Origin: Terriglobia bacterium
GTDB lineage: Bacteria; Acidobacteriota; Terriglobia; UBA7540
Direction of reading: 5' to 3'
DNA: 49,060 nt
Assembly: GCA_035712365.1 (NCBI GenBank)
Contig: DASTAW010000059.1
Coordinates: 1 to 49,060 of the forward strand
This document shows, piece after piece, positions 25,236 through 33,316 of the stretch (the first letter of the stretch is position 1; each line of letters starts with the position of its first letter). Below the pieces are notes generated by a model. The model worked only from the letters and a program-made list of their open reading frames with translations, did not search any database and was not told where the DNA came from. Position numbers and translations under genes: made by a program.

Positions 25236-27014
25236 TTAGCGCGACACGACCGGCAGCACCAGGACGGAAAGATGCGCACTGTCGTGGTAGACCACGTTAG
25301 TCGCCTTCGCCCACCGCTTGGCGCTCTCCGGGCTGTTTCCGGTGTTAGGGTTGCGGTCAAACCGCGGAAAGTTGCTGCTGGAAACTTCGAGCCGAAGCTT
25401 GTGCCCCGCCTTAAACACGTTACTGGTTGACCAGAGGTCAATGGTAAATTTGTAGACTTGGCCTGGGTTCATGTACTCAGGCTTTAGCTGTGAACCCCGG
25501 TAGCGGGCACGGACGATGCCTTCCGTAAGATTCTGCGCAAACCCGTTGGGCCATACGTCCACCAGTTTTCCCGTAAAGTCGGTATCCACTGCCGACGAAC
25601 TGGCATAGAGCTCCAGCTTCACCGGGCCGGTAACCTCAAAGTCCTGCCTGAAGGCGGGAGTGGTGAAGACCAGCACATCTGGCCGGGCTTCATCAGGGCG
25701 CTGGTCAACGGGGCCTGGCATAAGGTGGGCGGCATCGCAGCAGAGCGGGCCTCCGAGGGTGGGCACAGGGTTCTCCGGATCGTAAACATACTGATCCTTG
25801 GGCTCCGATTCCGGGGCCTTCGTGGAAAGGCTGCCGTCACCTGTCAGAAGGTTTGAGTGGCCGCCGGAGTGGAGGTAGTATTCGGCGTTCTTTGCGCGTG
25901 CCAATGGCCAATCATCTTCGTCTCGCCATTGGTTCTCGCCCAGCACAAAAATCCTGACCGGCTTTTCATTCTCAATTCCGTTGTTGCTGCCCTTCAGCAG
26001 GTGGTCGTACCAGCGCAGTTCGATTTCATCCAGATCGAAGTCAGCCTGCGGCCCGAAATCGACCTCGCCAATCTTCCTTCCGCTGCCCGCATGCCCGCCG
26101 ATCTCGACCATCAGGCGGGTTTCATTGCGCGCGGCTTCCGTACCGCCGTGCGCCCTGATGCCGATATAATTTTTTAATGAGCCGCCCTGGAAGATGTCAT
26201 ACCAGGCAGCAACAATGTACGCCGGGACTTTGATGTCCGGATAGTGTTCCTCAATCGCCCAGCGTTTCCAGTAGTCGTCGTAGGACGGGTGCAACAGCCA
26301 GTCGATGAAGTAAGTCGCCAGCGCGCCCAGGTCTGTGGGCCAGGGCGAAGATGCGCCGAAATTGAACAGCGGATATTGGCTGAGAGGGAGAGTCCACATG
26401 CCCTCCCGCGCATTGGTTGCAGACGTAACCCTGCGCTCAAGGGTGTTCTGTGCTAAGCCGGACGTCCACGACTCGTTGAACCACTGCTCGAACGCTCCTC
26501 CCTGGTAGGTCCAACCATCGTGATAATTTGAGGCTGTCACCTCTGGAAAGATTCCGGCGAGGTGCGGCGGATGCACGATCGCGGTGAGCATTTGCGTAGC
26601 GCCCACGTAGGAACCTCCCACCATTCCCACCTTGCCGTCGGAATATGGCAACCCGGCTGCCCACTCCACCGTATCGTAGCCATCTTGCGATTCGTGCATG
26701 AAGGGATACCATTCGCCCTGCGAGGTGTACCGCCCGCGCACATCCTGGACGATGGCTATGTAGCCGCGCTCCGCGGCCTTCATCGCGAAACCGAGGCTGC
26801 CATCTTTATTGTAAGGAGTCCTCTCCAGGATCACGGGAAACTTACCCTGCGAGTCCGGCCTGTAAATGTCTGCATACAGCACCACTCCGTCACGCATGCT
26901 GACCGGAACATTGCGTTGGATGATGACGTGATATCGCTCCGCGGCGCATAGGGGCAGGACCGCTGTCAGCATCAGGACAGCCATCCCAAGTGGCCAGCGA
27001 GAGGTTCGCTTCAT
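25236..27014 (-). CDS. CocE/NonD family (S15-type) serine hydrolase, secreted
   Basis: A 592-residue alpha/beta hydrolase of the X-Pro dipeptidyl-peptidase/CocE family. Start at ATG 27014-27012, eight bases after GGGAG; the signal peptide ends after PLCAA. Ser135 in GGSYVG is the nucleophile; RTPYNK with Tyr68 supplies the oxyanion hole as in cocaine esterase; VQDVRGR is a family stretch. A C-terminal jelly-roll domain (about 430 to the end) begins near RPDVLVF. Such enzymes cut esters, amides or beta-lactam side chains; the substrate here is unknown. Placed 102 bases upstream of the GH2 gene, it could deacylate a substituted glycan or peptide-linked sugar (inference). Confidence 0.85.
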   Translation of the reverse strand: MKRTSRWPLGMAVLMLTAVLPLCAAERYHVIIQRNVPVSMRDGVVLYADIYRPDSQGKFPVILERTPYNKDGSLGFAMKAAERGYIAIVQDVRGRYTSQGEWYPFMHESQDGYDTVEWAAGLPYSDGKVGMVGGSYVGATQMLTAIVHPPHLAGIFPEVTASNYHDGWTYQGGAFEQWFNESWTSGLAQNTLERRVTSATNAREGMWTLPLSQYPLFNFGASSPWPTDLGALATYFIDWLLHPSYDDYWKRWAIEEHYPDIKVPAYIVAAWYDIFQGGSLKNYIGIRAHGGTEAARNETRLMVEIGGHAGSGRKIGEVDFGPQADFDLDEIELRWYDHLLKGSNNGIENEKPVRIFVLGENQWRDEDDWPLARAKNAEYYLHSGGHSNLLTGDGSLSTKAPESEPKDQYVYDPENPVPTLGGPLCCDAAHLMPGPVDQRPDEARPDVLVFTTPAFRQDFEVTGPVKLELYASSSAVDTDFTGKLVDVWPNGFAQNLTEGIVRARYRGSQLKPEYMNPGQVYKFTIDLWSTSNVFKAGHKLRLEVSSSNFPRFDRNPNTGNSPESAKRWAKATNVVYHDSAHLSVLVLPVVSR

Positions 27015-27125
27015 GTTGTGCTCTCCCAAAGATGATTTGCAGGGGGATGCCAATGCTCTGTCCAGCCCGCAAGGCGGCAAGTATATGTCACAAACGCCGG
27101 CATGGGAAGCGCGATCAGTGGGAGG

Positions 27126-28091
27126 CTAGGCAGCAGATGGATCAGGTTGCTTGGGGTCGCGTCTCTTCCAGCGGTAGGCGGCGACGGAATTCTTCCACAA
27201 GACTTTTTCTGCGGCCACGCGCCCTTTGCCGAAAAGATATTTGCGAACCAGAGTGAGTTCTTGCGGATACTCTTCAATGTGGTCGCTGTTGGGCCAGTCG
27301 CTGCCGTAAATCAGGCGGTTTTCGCCGAAGATGTCCCACAAGCGGTCGAGCGTGGGTTTGTAGACATTGAGGTCAAGGCGCAGGCGGCCGTCAAGACGCT
27401 GCAGAACCTCCGAAACTTTCACGTATACCTGCGGCCGTTTGCCAAGCTCCAGCAGATTTGCCTCGAGTTCTTTTTTTGCCCTGGGTTCGGTGGGCTCCTT
27501 CATTTGCGGCAAGTGGTCGATCACAATGCGCAGGTTGGGAACCAGGTCCGTCAGCCGGACAACTGCCGCGATCAGCTCCGGATCGGGATTCGCCGTGTCC
27601 ATTTCCAGTCTGGCGTCGGCAAGCTCCTTAAGACCGCGAACGAAATCCGGATTCCCAAGCTGCCTGCTTATGTTGCGGCCCCAAAGATTTCCACAGCGAA
27701 TTCCGAGGAACAGCGGGTTGCGGTGAAAGCGTTCGAGCTGCTTCGGAAAATCGGCCCTCTCCGGCTCCAGGTCGCCGACCATTCCCACCATCACCGGAGC
27801 ATTGGCGGCGGTGTCCAGCACCCACTGGTTGTCTTCCAGCCTCGGGCTGCATTCCACTTCAATGGCGCCCACAATGCTCTGCCCTTCGGTTACTTTCAAG
27901 TAGCGTTCCGGCAGTGCGGGTTTATAGAGCTTCGTGTCGTCCTTCGGCGGCCAGGGTATTCCTTTCGGGCGCCACGGATCGAACAGATGGATGTGGGTAT
28001 CGATGATGGGAATGCTTGTGGTTTTGGTGCTCATGTCGATGTCCACAGCGGCCGCGGTCGCCGCGATGCCGAGGAAGGTTCTGCGATTCAC
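27126..28091 (-). CDS. Amidohydrolase-2 family TIM-barrel hydrolase
   Basis: A 321-residue metal-dependent hydrolase. The strand-1 motif DTHIHLFD carries His33 and His35, IDHLP carries His193, and GSDWP carries the catalytic Asp265. This pattern fits the amidohydrolase-2 group, which includes L-fucono- and L-rhamnono-lactonases and 2-pyrone-4,6-dicarboxylate hydrolase. Placed in a sugar-use locus, a sugar lactonase is the most attractive guess. The N-terminus MNRRTFLGIAATAAA looks like a Tat signal that lacks a long hydrophobic core, so export is doubtful. It lies 111 bases before the CocE-type gene and downstream of the TonB receptor on the same strand. Confidence 0.85.
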   Translation of the reverse strand: MNRRTFLGIAATAAAVDIDMSTKTTSIPIIDTHIHLFDPWRPKGIPWPPKDDTKLYKPALPERYLKVTEGQSIVGAIEVECSPRLEDNQWVLDTAANAPVMVGMVGDLEPERADFPKQLERFHRNPLFLGIRCGNLWGRNISRQLGNPDFVRGLKELADARLEMDTANPDPELIAAVVRLTDLVPNLRIVIDHLPQMKEPTEPRAKKELEANLLELGKRPQVYVKVSEVLQRLDGRLRLDLNVYKPTLDRLWDIFGENRLIYGSDWPNSDHIEEYPQELTLVRKYLFGKGRVAAEKVLWKNSVAAYRWKRRDPKQPDPSAA

Positions 28092-28225
28092 GCCGGTATT
28101 CTAACGCAAACCACGTCTTCCGGCCGCACGAATCACGGGGTGACAAAGACTTCGAGGGCGTGGGACGGGAATCGAACGGGGGGCTTTAATTTAAGAGGCA
28201 GCTTCATAATTGCGGCTGCGCCCCC

Positions 28226-28248
28226 TGCGGGACTTTCTATGTCCCGCA
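28226..28248. repeat. Perfect 8-bp hairpin after the TonB receptor gene
   Basis: TGCGGGAC (28226-28233) and GTCCCGCA (28241-28248) flank a seven-base loop, 23 bases past the receptor stop codon. No T-run follows on either strand. It may protect the 3' end of the receptor message or reduce read-through to the amidohydrolase gene. Confidence 0.5.
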
Positions 28249-28270
28249 AGAGGCGTGAAGCCGCAGAGGG

Positions 28271-31200
28271 TTAGAAGTAGAACTTCAGAGCGAACTGGAT
28301 GTTGCGCTCGCCCTGTGAGCTGCGGATCTGACCGAACTGAGAGCTGGTCACGCTGCGATTGGGCGCGTTGAACACCGGAGTGTTCGTGAAGTTGAGGAAC
28401 TCACTCCGGAACTGGAGGTATTTGGACTCTGTAAAGTGGAAGTTCTTCATGACTCCAAGGTCCCAGCCCGTCAATCCAGGCCCTCGCACCGTCCCATTAG
28501 AGCAGGTGCCGAAAGCTCCGACTGGCGCCTGCGCGAAGGACCCAATGCTGAACCATGAGGTGTTCGGCCCTACCCCGTGTGGATAAGTGGCTGGAGCTAT
28601 GCAGCTTGCCTTGGCGCCGCGGCTCTTCGTCCCGGAGTTGTCAGGACCAGTGATGGTGATCGGATAGCCCGTGTGAGCGCTGACGATCCCGGAAATCTCC
28701 CAGCCGCCCAGCACGCCGTTGGTCACGGAGTTCCAGTTGCTTCCGAAGCTCTTGCCGTGGCCGAATGGCAACTGATAGACGTAAGAGGTGGTGAACAGGT
28801 GTGTGGTGTCGAAGTAGGAAGGACCCCATTCCGCCGCCATATTATACAGATTCTGCCAGTACGCAGAATTGGACGCCGCCTGCCCGCTGTCACCGTAGTA
28901 GCCAATGGAATTGGTCATGGTTTTGGAGTACGTGTAGGACACCTGAAGTTGCAGCCCATGCGTCATGCGCTTTGTCACGCTGGCTTGCAAAGCGTCGTAA
29001 CGCTGGTTACCGTTTGATTCCGTTCCGGAGATCTGCCCGATCGAGTTGTAGAGGAACGGGTTGCCGGACAGATACGGGCTGCCGCATGTTAGCACGGTAG
29101 ACCCCGAGAAGAAGGTGGCATTCGCTGATGTGCAACCAGCTTCACCCACCAGGCGTCGCTGAAAGAACGGCCTGGGAACCATCAAGTGCGTTCCATGCTG
29201 CCCAACATACGCCAACGACACCAGCGTTTGCGCGGGGAGCTGGTGCTCGACGCTGAGGTTCCATTGCTGGGTGGCATCCGGCCGTACGTTCGGATCCCAA
29301 AGCCGGATGTTGGTATTGACGAATGGATTGGCAGGAGCCGCCAGCACTGACAGACCCTGGCTCGAGGTCGAGCCGGGGAAGAAGAGGGCGCTGCCCGTGG
29401 TGTAATCGTTCTCGAATTCCGAGTTGAACGGAGGATTCAGAGGAAGGCGCAGGTTGGTGCCGGTTCCTTCCAGGAAAGAGGAGATGGTGTAAGCGCCGCG
29501 GACCACCGTGTTCTTGCTGAAGGCCGGCGTCCAGGCAAAGCCGATTCGAGGCTCCCAATCGTTCCAGTAATTGTTATAGAGGGCTCTGCAATTGCTGTAG
29601 GGGCAGTTGCCCTGGCCGGCAAAGTATTCGGTTCCGGTGATGGGCCCGAAGTTCGCCTGGCGATCATGGACCTCGGTAAAAGGCTGGGTGTATTGCCATC
29701 GCAGGCCGAGGTTGAGGGTCAGACCGTCCCTGATGCGCCAGTTGTCTTGAAAGTAGGGAGCATACATCCAGCTACGATGTCCCCAGGTTCCAGCACTGAT
29801 TCCGAGTCCGACTGAGGGTGTGCCGCCGGGCAATCCCAGGAGGAAATCCGCTTCAGAGAAGCCCTTGGCAGATGCCGGAGCACCCGGACCCGAACTCGTA
29901 TACTGACCGCTGTAAGCGAGCAACCCGAATTTACCGTTGTTGCCGGCGTAGAACGTGTTGATGATATACCGCAACGCCTGAAAACCGGCGTGCATTTCGT
30001 GATGACCCTTGGTCAAAATGAAATCGACCGTCGGTTCAAGCGTCGTGTCGGCGAACAACTGTTCGCTGTCAGAAGCGCCAAGATTGGTCGCGAAGCCATT
30101 GGTGAAGTTTAGCGCCAGGAGGCCTGGGCCATGAACGTTGGCGTCTCCGATACCGATCTGAGTGCCGAAATTTCCCAGAGCCGCGGTGGTAGCGCCGTTA
30201 TTCAGATAGATGCGATTTATTCCCATTCTTGCATCCATCACCATGGTCGGGCTGAACGTGTGGGTCCAGTCGAGCACCGCGCCGTGGTAAGGAGAATTGT
30301 TAAAGCCCTGGGAGAGCAGCGGAAAAGAGTTCGTGCTGGGAATTGTCTGGAACCCCTGCGAATAACGGCCCCAGATGTGGTTGCTCTCATTGACCATGTA
30401 ATCGACTTTGACGTCGCCCTGGTCATTCTTGGTTTGGCTACTGCTCGTATTGAGAGCGTTGTCTTGGAGCGGAAATGGAAACGCCGAACCCGAGGGATTC
30501 TGGATCGTCGGGCCGGGATATTTCCCGGAGTTAAAGAGATTTTGCGATACCGGATCGAGCATGCTGGTAGGAATGACGTTATCCGGAAGTCCGGTGTTAG
30601 CCGTGGTAAAGGGCAAGCGAGGACTCGCCCCCGGGTTCGCAGGCGCCGTGCACGGTCCGGAGAAGGACGCGCAGGGATTGTAAAGCTGAATCCCCTTCTC
30701 GGATAACAACTGCGAGAAGTCACCATTGCGTTCGGCGGGGGTCAGGACGGTGATGACTCCCGTCACGGGCGGGTTGTCCAGCCGCTCTCCCTCGTAATCC
30801 GCAAAGAAGAACAGCTTGTCCTTAATGATCGGACCGCCAATCGTGCCGCCATAAGTGTTCCAGCGCAGGCCAGGCTTCCCAAGACCCTGCCAGTTGCGCG
30901 CCCAGTTGTTGGCGTTGAGCTTGTCATTGCGCAGGAATTCAAACACGTCACCGTGGAACTGGTTGGTGCCCGACTTGATGGTGGTGCTGATCACGCCGCC
31001 CTGGAATTGGCCGTACTGGGCTGGGGCGTTGTTTGTGATCAGATTGAACTCCTGGATGGCATCCGGACTCGGTTGATAGGACGTGAGATTATCGGACGTC
31101 TGGTTGTTGTCGATCCCGTCCAGCAGAAAGTTATTGGCCTCCTTGCGGTTCCCGTTAACATAGGGCCGGCCGCCTCCGCCGGTCCGCTGGCCGTTTACAA

Positions 31201-31756
31201 ATGAGCTTGGGTTTACGTTGGTCACGCCAGGCGCCAGCAAGGTCAACTGGATAAAGTTCCGCGTGGCGAGCGGCAGGTTGACATTGAAGTTCGAGTTGGT
31301 GACAAAGCCTCTCTGCATGGTGTCCGTCTGGAGCAGAGGCGGGGCGCCCGTCACCTCTACGGTTTGTGTCACCTGACCAACTTGTAGTTCGAGGTCTACG
31401 CGGGCCACTTGGTTCATTTGTAGCTCAAACGCCGATTTCGTAACGGTCGCGAAACCTGAGGCTGACGCCTTAACGGTGTAGCTTCCAGCGGGAAGTCTTG
31501 GAAAGTTGTAAACGCCCGCTGAATTCGTTGTGGTTTGCCATGTTGTGCCGCGCACCGTGTCAGTGGCAACAATAGCGGCAACGGGCACAGCAGCATGGGA
31601 GGGGTCTGTTACTGTGCCCGTAATGCCGCCTGTAACTTCCTGGGCAAGAAGAGGCATTCCGCCGCACAAGGTCAATACTCCAACTGCAATAATTGCAACC
31701 AGGAGCCGTGTGACAGTACGGAATAAACGGCCCCGCAGTACACGCAGTCCTGCCAT
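28271..31756 (-). CDS. TonB-dependent receptor, Oar-like (receptor 1)
   Basis: A 1161-residue outer-membrane protein. GGAGGA lies six bases before the ATG. A long signal peptide ends at LLAQ; residues 40-125 form a carboxypeptidase-regulatory-like domain (GGITGTVTDPSHAAVP to LELQVGQVTQTVEV); a plug domain follows with NNFLLDGIDNN and SGTNQFHGDVFEFLRN; the barrel fills the rest and ends in the aromatic-rich LKFYF. Such Oar-type receptors are expanded in Acidobacteriota and import large substrates with TonB energy, much as SusC does. No SusD-like partner is present. It heads the minus-strand arm of the glycan locus, so the substrate is probably an oligosaccharide. Its promoter resembles that of receptor 2. 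Confidence 0.93.
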   Translation of the reverse strand: MAGLRVLRGRLFRTVTRLLVAIIAVGVLTLCGGMPLLAQEVTGGITGTVTDPSHAAVPVAAIVATDTVRGTTWQTTTNSAGVYNFPRLPAGSYTVKASASGFATVTKSAFELQMNQVARVDLELQVGQVTQTVEVTGAPPLLQTDTMQRGFVTNSNFNVNLPLATRNFIQLTLLAPGVTNVNPSSFVNGQRTGGGGRPYVNGNRKEANNFLLDGIDNNQTSDNLTSYQPSPDAIQEFNLITNNAPAQYGQFQGGVISTTIKSGTNQFHGDVFEFLRNDKLNANNWARNWQGLGKPGLRWNTYGGTIGGPIIKDKLFFFADYEGERLDNPPVTGVITVLTPAERNGDFSQLLSEKGIQLYNPCASFSGPCTAPANPGASPRLPFTTANTGLPDNVIPTSMLDPVSQNLFNSGKYPGPTIQNPSGSAFPFPLQDNALNTSSSQTKNDQGDVKVDYMVNESNHIWGRYSQGFQTIPSTNSFPLLSQGFNNSPYHGAVLDWTHTFSPTMVMDARMGINRIYLNNGATTAALGNFGTQIGIGDANVHGPGLLALNFTNGFATNLGASDSEQLFADTTLEPTVDFILTKGHHEMHAGFQALRYIINTFYAGNNGKFGLLAYSGQYTSSGPGAPASAKGFSEADFLLGLPGGTPSVGLGISAGTWGHRSWMYAPYFQDNWRIRDGLTLNLGLRWQYTQPFTEVHDRQANFGPITGTEYFAGQGNCPYSNCRALYNNYWNDWEPRIGFAWTPAFSKNTVVRGAYTISSFLEGTGTNLRLPLNPPFNSEFENDYTTGSALFFPGSTSSQGLSVLAAPANPFVNTNIRLWDPNVRPDATQQWNLSVEHQLPAQTLVSLAYVGQHGTHLMVPRPFFQRRLVGEAGCTSANATFFSGSTVLTCGSPYLSGNPFLYNSIGQISGTESNGNQRYDALQASVTKRMTHGLQLQVSYTYSKTMTNSIGYYGDSGQAASNSAYWQNLYNMAAEWGPSYFDTTHLFTTSYVYQLPFGHGKSFGSNWNSVTNGVLGGWEISGIVSAHTGYPITITGPDNSGTKSRGAKASCIAPATYPHGVGPNTSWFSIGSFAQAPVGAFGTCSNGTVRGPGLTGWDLGVMKNFHFTESKYLQFRSEFLNFTNTPVFNAPNRSVTSSQFGQIRSSQGERNIQFALKFYF

Positions 31757-32485
31757 ATCAGTCCTCCAATTTGCAGGTGATGCCCTAGACCCTTTTTTGA
31801 CAATGCCCTTTCAGGCAAAGACTTCATGGAGGGACGAGGTAGCTATCGAGATCATCTTGAAGAATGCAGGTGGCGGGTTACTACTGCAAGCATGCGGTCG
31901 CGATGGTAACTTTTATTGAACGCGCAACCGCCCCGCGGGTTCGCACTAAGTTACCTCAGCTTCCTTTGTAACTCTCTGTCAAGGAAGTGTCAATAGAATT
32001 TTCGTAAAAAACCTCCTAAGCATACGCATGATGTTCGTCAAATAATCGGTACTACAGGTACCAAGCTTTGGTAAACGGGCGCCACTTGCCAGGTAGTCCC
32101 CACGCGGGCGGCACTAGCGGGCAGGCTTACGGATCTGTCAGTCTCAATGAATAAGTTGCGGTCAAAGCTCTAAATGCTTGAAACCTTGGCTGTTCCAGGC
32201 GCATATGGCTTTAGCCCCAATTTTGGCATCAGGGAGATGTTCATTGAGAGCTTGCTACAGGGAGCGCCTTGGGTGTAAAAATGTCCCTTAATTTGTGCAG
32301 TAAACCGAGTGCCCGCTATCTGAGCGCGTCGGCAAATTCTGGATTTTGCGATGCGATGTTCCGGTGTTTCCTAGCCCGATTTTCGCCATCTAGCGGCGGT
32401 CACGCGGACAAAAAAGCTCGTCTCCGGCTGGTTGTTCAGTCGGGCCTGGATCAAATTCGTTACCTGAGACGAAGAACAGGACCGT
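31757..32485. other. Divergent control region of the glycan-use locus
   Basis: About 730 bases without a credible gene, separating receptor 1 (minus) from the sugar isomerase (plus). It holds the receptor promoter and an AGGTACC/GGTACT near-repeat (GGTACTACAGGTACC at about 32048-32062) that could be an operator but is unproved. A short hairpin, TGCC/GGCA, lies at about 31804-31817. A 75-codon frame at 32269-32496 overlaps the next gene and has no family features. Confidence 0.5.
31965..31993 (-). promoter_or_regulatory. Promoter of TonB receptor 1
   Basis: Minus strand: -35 TTGACA (31993-31988), 17-base spacer, -10 TACAAA (31970-31965; four of six). The start ATTGACACTTC is identical over 11 bases to the promoter of receptor 2 at 41 kb. 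It predicts a leader of about 200 bases, long enough for post-transcriptional control. Confidence 0.6.
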
Positions 32486-33241
32486 ATGTCATCTAAAACG
32501 TACTTTTCTCGAATCAACGAAATCATCAAACAGATCGAACAAACCCAGCAGGGAGCGATCGAAAAGGCCGCGGCGGCCATGGCCAAGTCCATCAGTTCGG
32601 GCGGGCTGGTCTATCTTTTTGGGAGCGGCCATTCGGTGATTCCCGTTCTCGACATTTTTCCGCGCTATGGCAGCTTTGTGGGTTTCTGTCCGATTTACGA
32701 TCCGCGGCTGATGTGGTTCAACGTCGTCGGGCCGGGAGGCGCGCGCGAATTGCTGTGGCTGGAACGCGAGGAGGGTTACGTCAGGAACGTTCTGGCGAGC
32801 TACGCGCTTGAGTCACGCGATTCCATCGTGGTCTTTTCGCATGGCGGATTGAACGCCGCTCCTGTGGAGGTGGCGCTTGAAGCCAAAAGCCGGGGCCTCA
32901 CGGTTGTGACCGTTTCTTCTGATCAGAACTACCGCCAGGCGGCCGCTACGCATTCCACCGGCAAGAAGCTGTCAGACTTTGCGGACGTCGCCATCGACAA
33001 CTGCGTGCCGCCGGAAGACGCTCTGGTGGATATGGAGGGAATCAAGGAGAAGTTTGCGGCAGGCTCAACCGTCGCCGGCGTAACCATCGCCATGGCTCTG
33101 GTGGCTGAAGTCGGCTCGCTGCTGGTGAAGAGCGGACACAAGCCTGCCACTTTTGTATCGCCCAATGTGGGACTTGAACCCGGCCACAACCAGAATGTTT
33201 TCGTGGAATTTGCGCGGCGCATTTCCCAGCGAGTTCCATAA
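32486..33241 (+). CDS. SIS-domain sugar isomerase (UPF0309 type)
   Basis: A 251-residue cytosolic protein with a SIS (sugar isomerase) fold: VYLFGSGHS near residue 43 is the phosphosugar-binding loop, SRDSIVVFSHGGLNAAP the second, and GSTVAGVTIAMALVAEVG the C-terminal helix. The form fits the UPF0309/SIS_2 group seen next to sugar kinases and glycosidases. Enzymes of this fold isomerise or deaminate aminosugar phosphates, or act as sugar-phosphate sensors; glucosamine-6-phosphate handling would fit the GH2 glucosaminidase nearby (inference). First gene of the plus-strand arm; 75 bases before GH42. Confidence 0.82.
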   Translation: MSSKTYFSRINEIIKQIEQTQQGAIEKAAAAMAKSISSGGLVYLFGSGHSVIPVLDIFPRYGSFVGFCPIYDPRLMWFNVVGPGGARELLWLEREEGYVRNVLASYALESRDSIVVFSHGGLNAAPVEVALEAKSRGLTVVTVSSDQNYRQAAATHSTGKKLSDFADVAIDNCVPPEDALVDMEGIKEKFAAGSTVAGVTIAMALVAEVGSLLVKSGHKPATFVSPNVGLEPGHNQNVFVEFARRISQRVP

Positions 33242-33316
33242 CAGCGCGCAAACATGCGCGCAGTCTCGCAATGGAGCCGGACTGCCGCTTCGAACCAGCA
33301 AGGGTAGGGGTTCATA

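Noticed and set aside
28150-28185. tRNA-like string GGGAATCGAAC resembling a T-loop on the minus strand
   Set aside because: The bases on either side cannot form a five-pair T-stem and there is no acceptor or anticodon arm. At most a decayed remnant.
27102-28274. 390-codon open frame on the plus strand
   Set aside because: It is the antisense shadow of the amidohydrolase gene, with no family motif and unlikely codon pattern; the minus strand has clear HxH and GSDW motifs.
32048-32062. GGTAC direct/palindromic repeat as an operator
   Set aside because: Too short and not repeated elsewhere in the locus; no regulator gene is present to support it.
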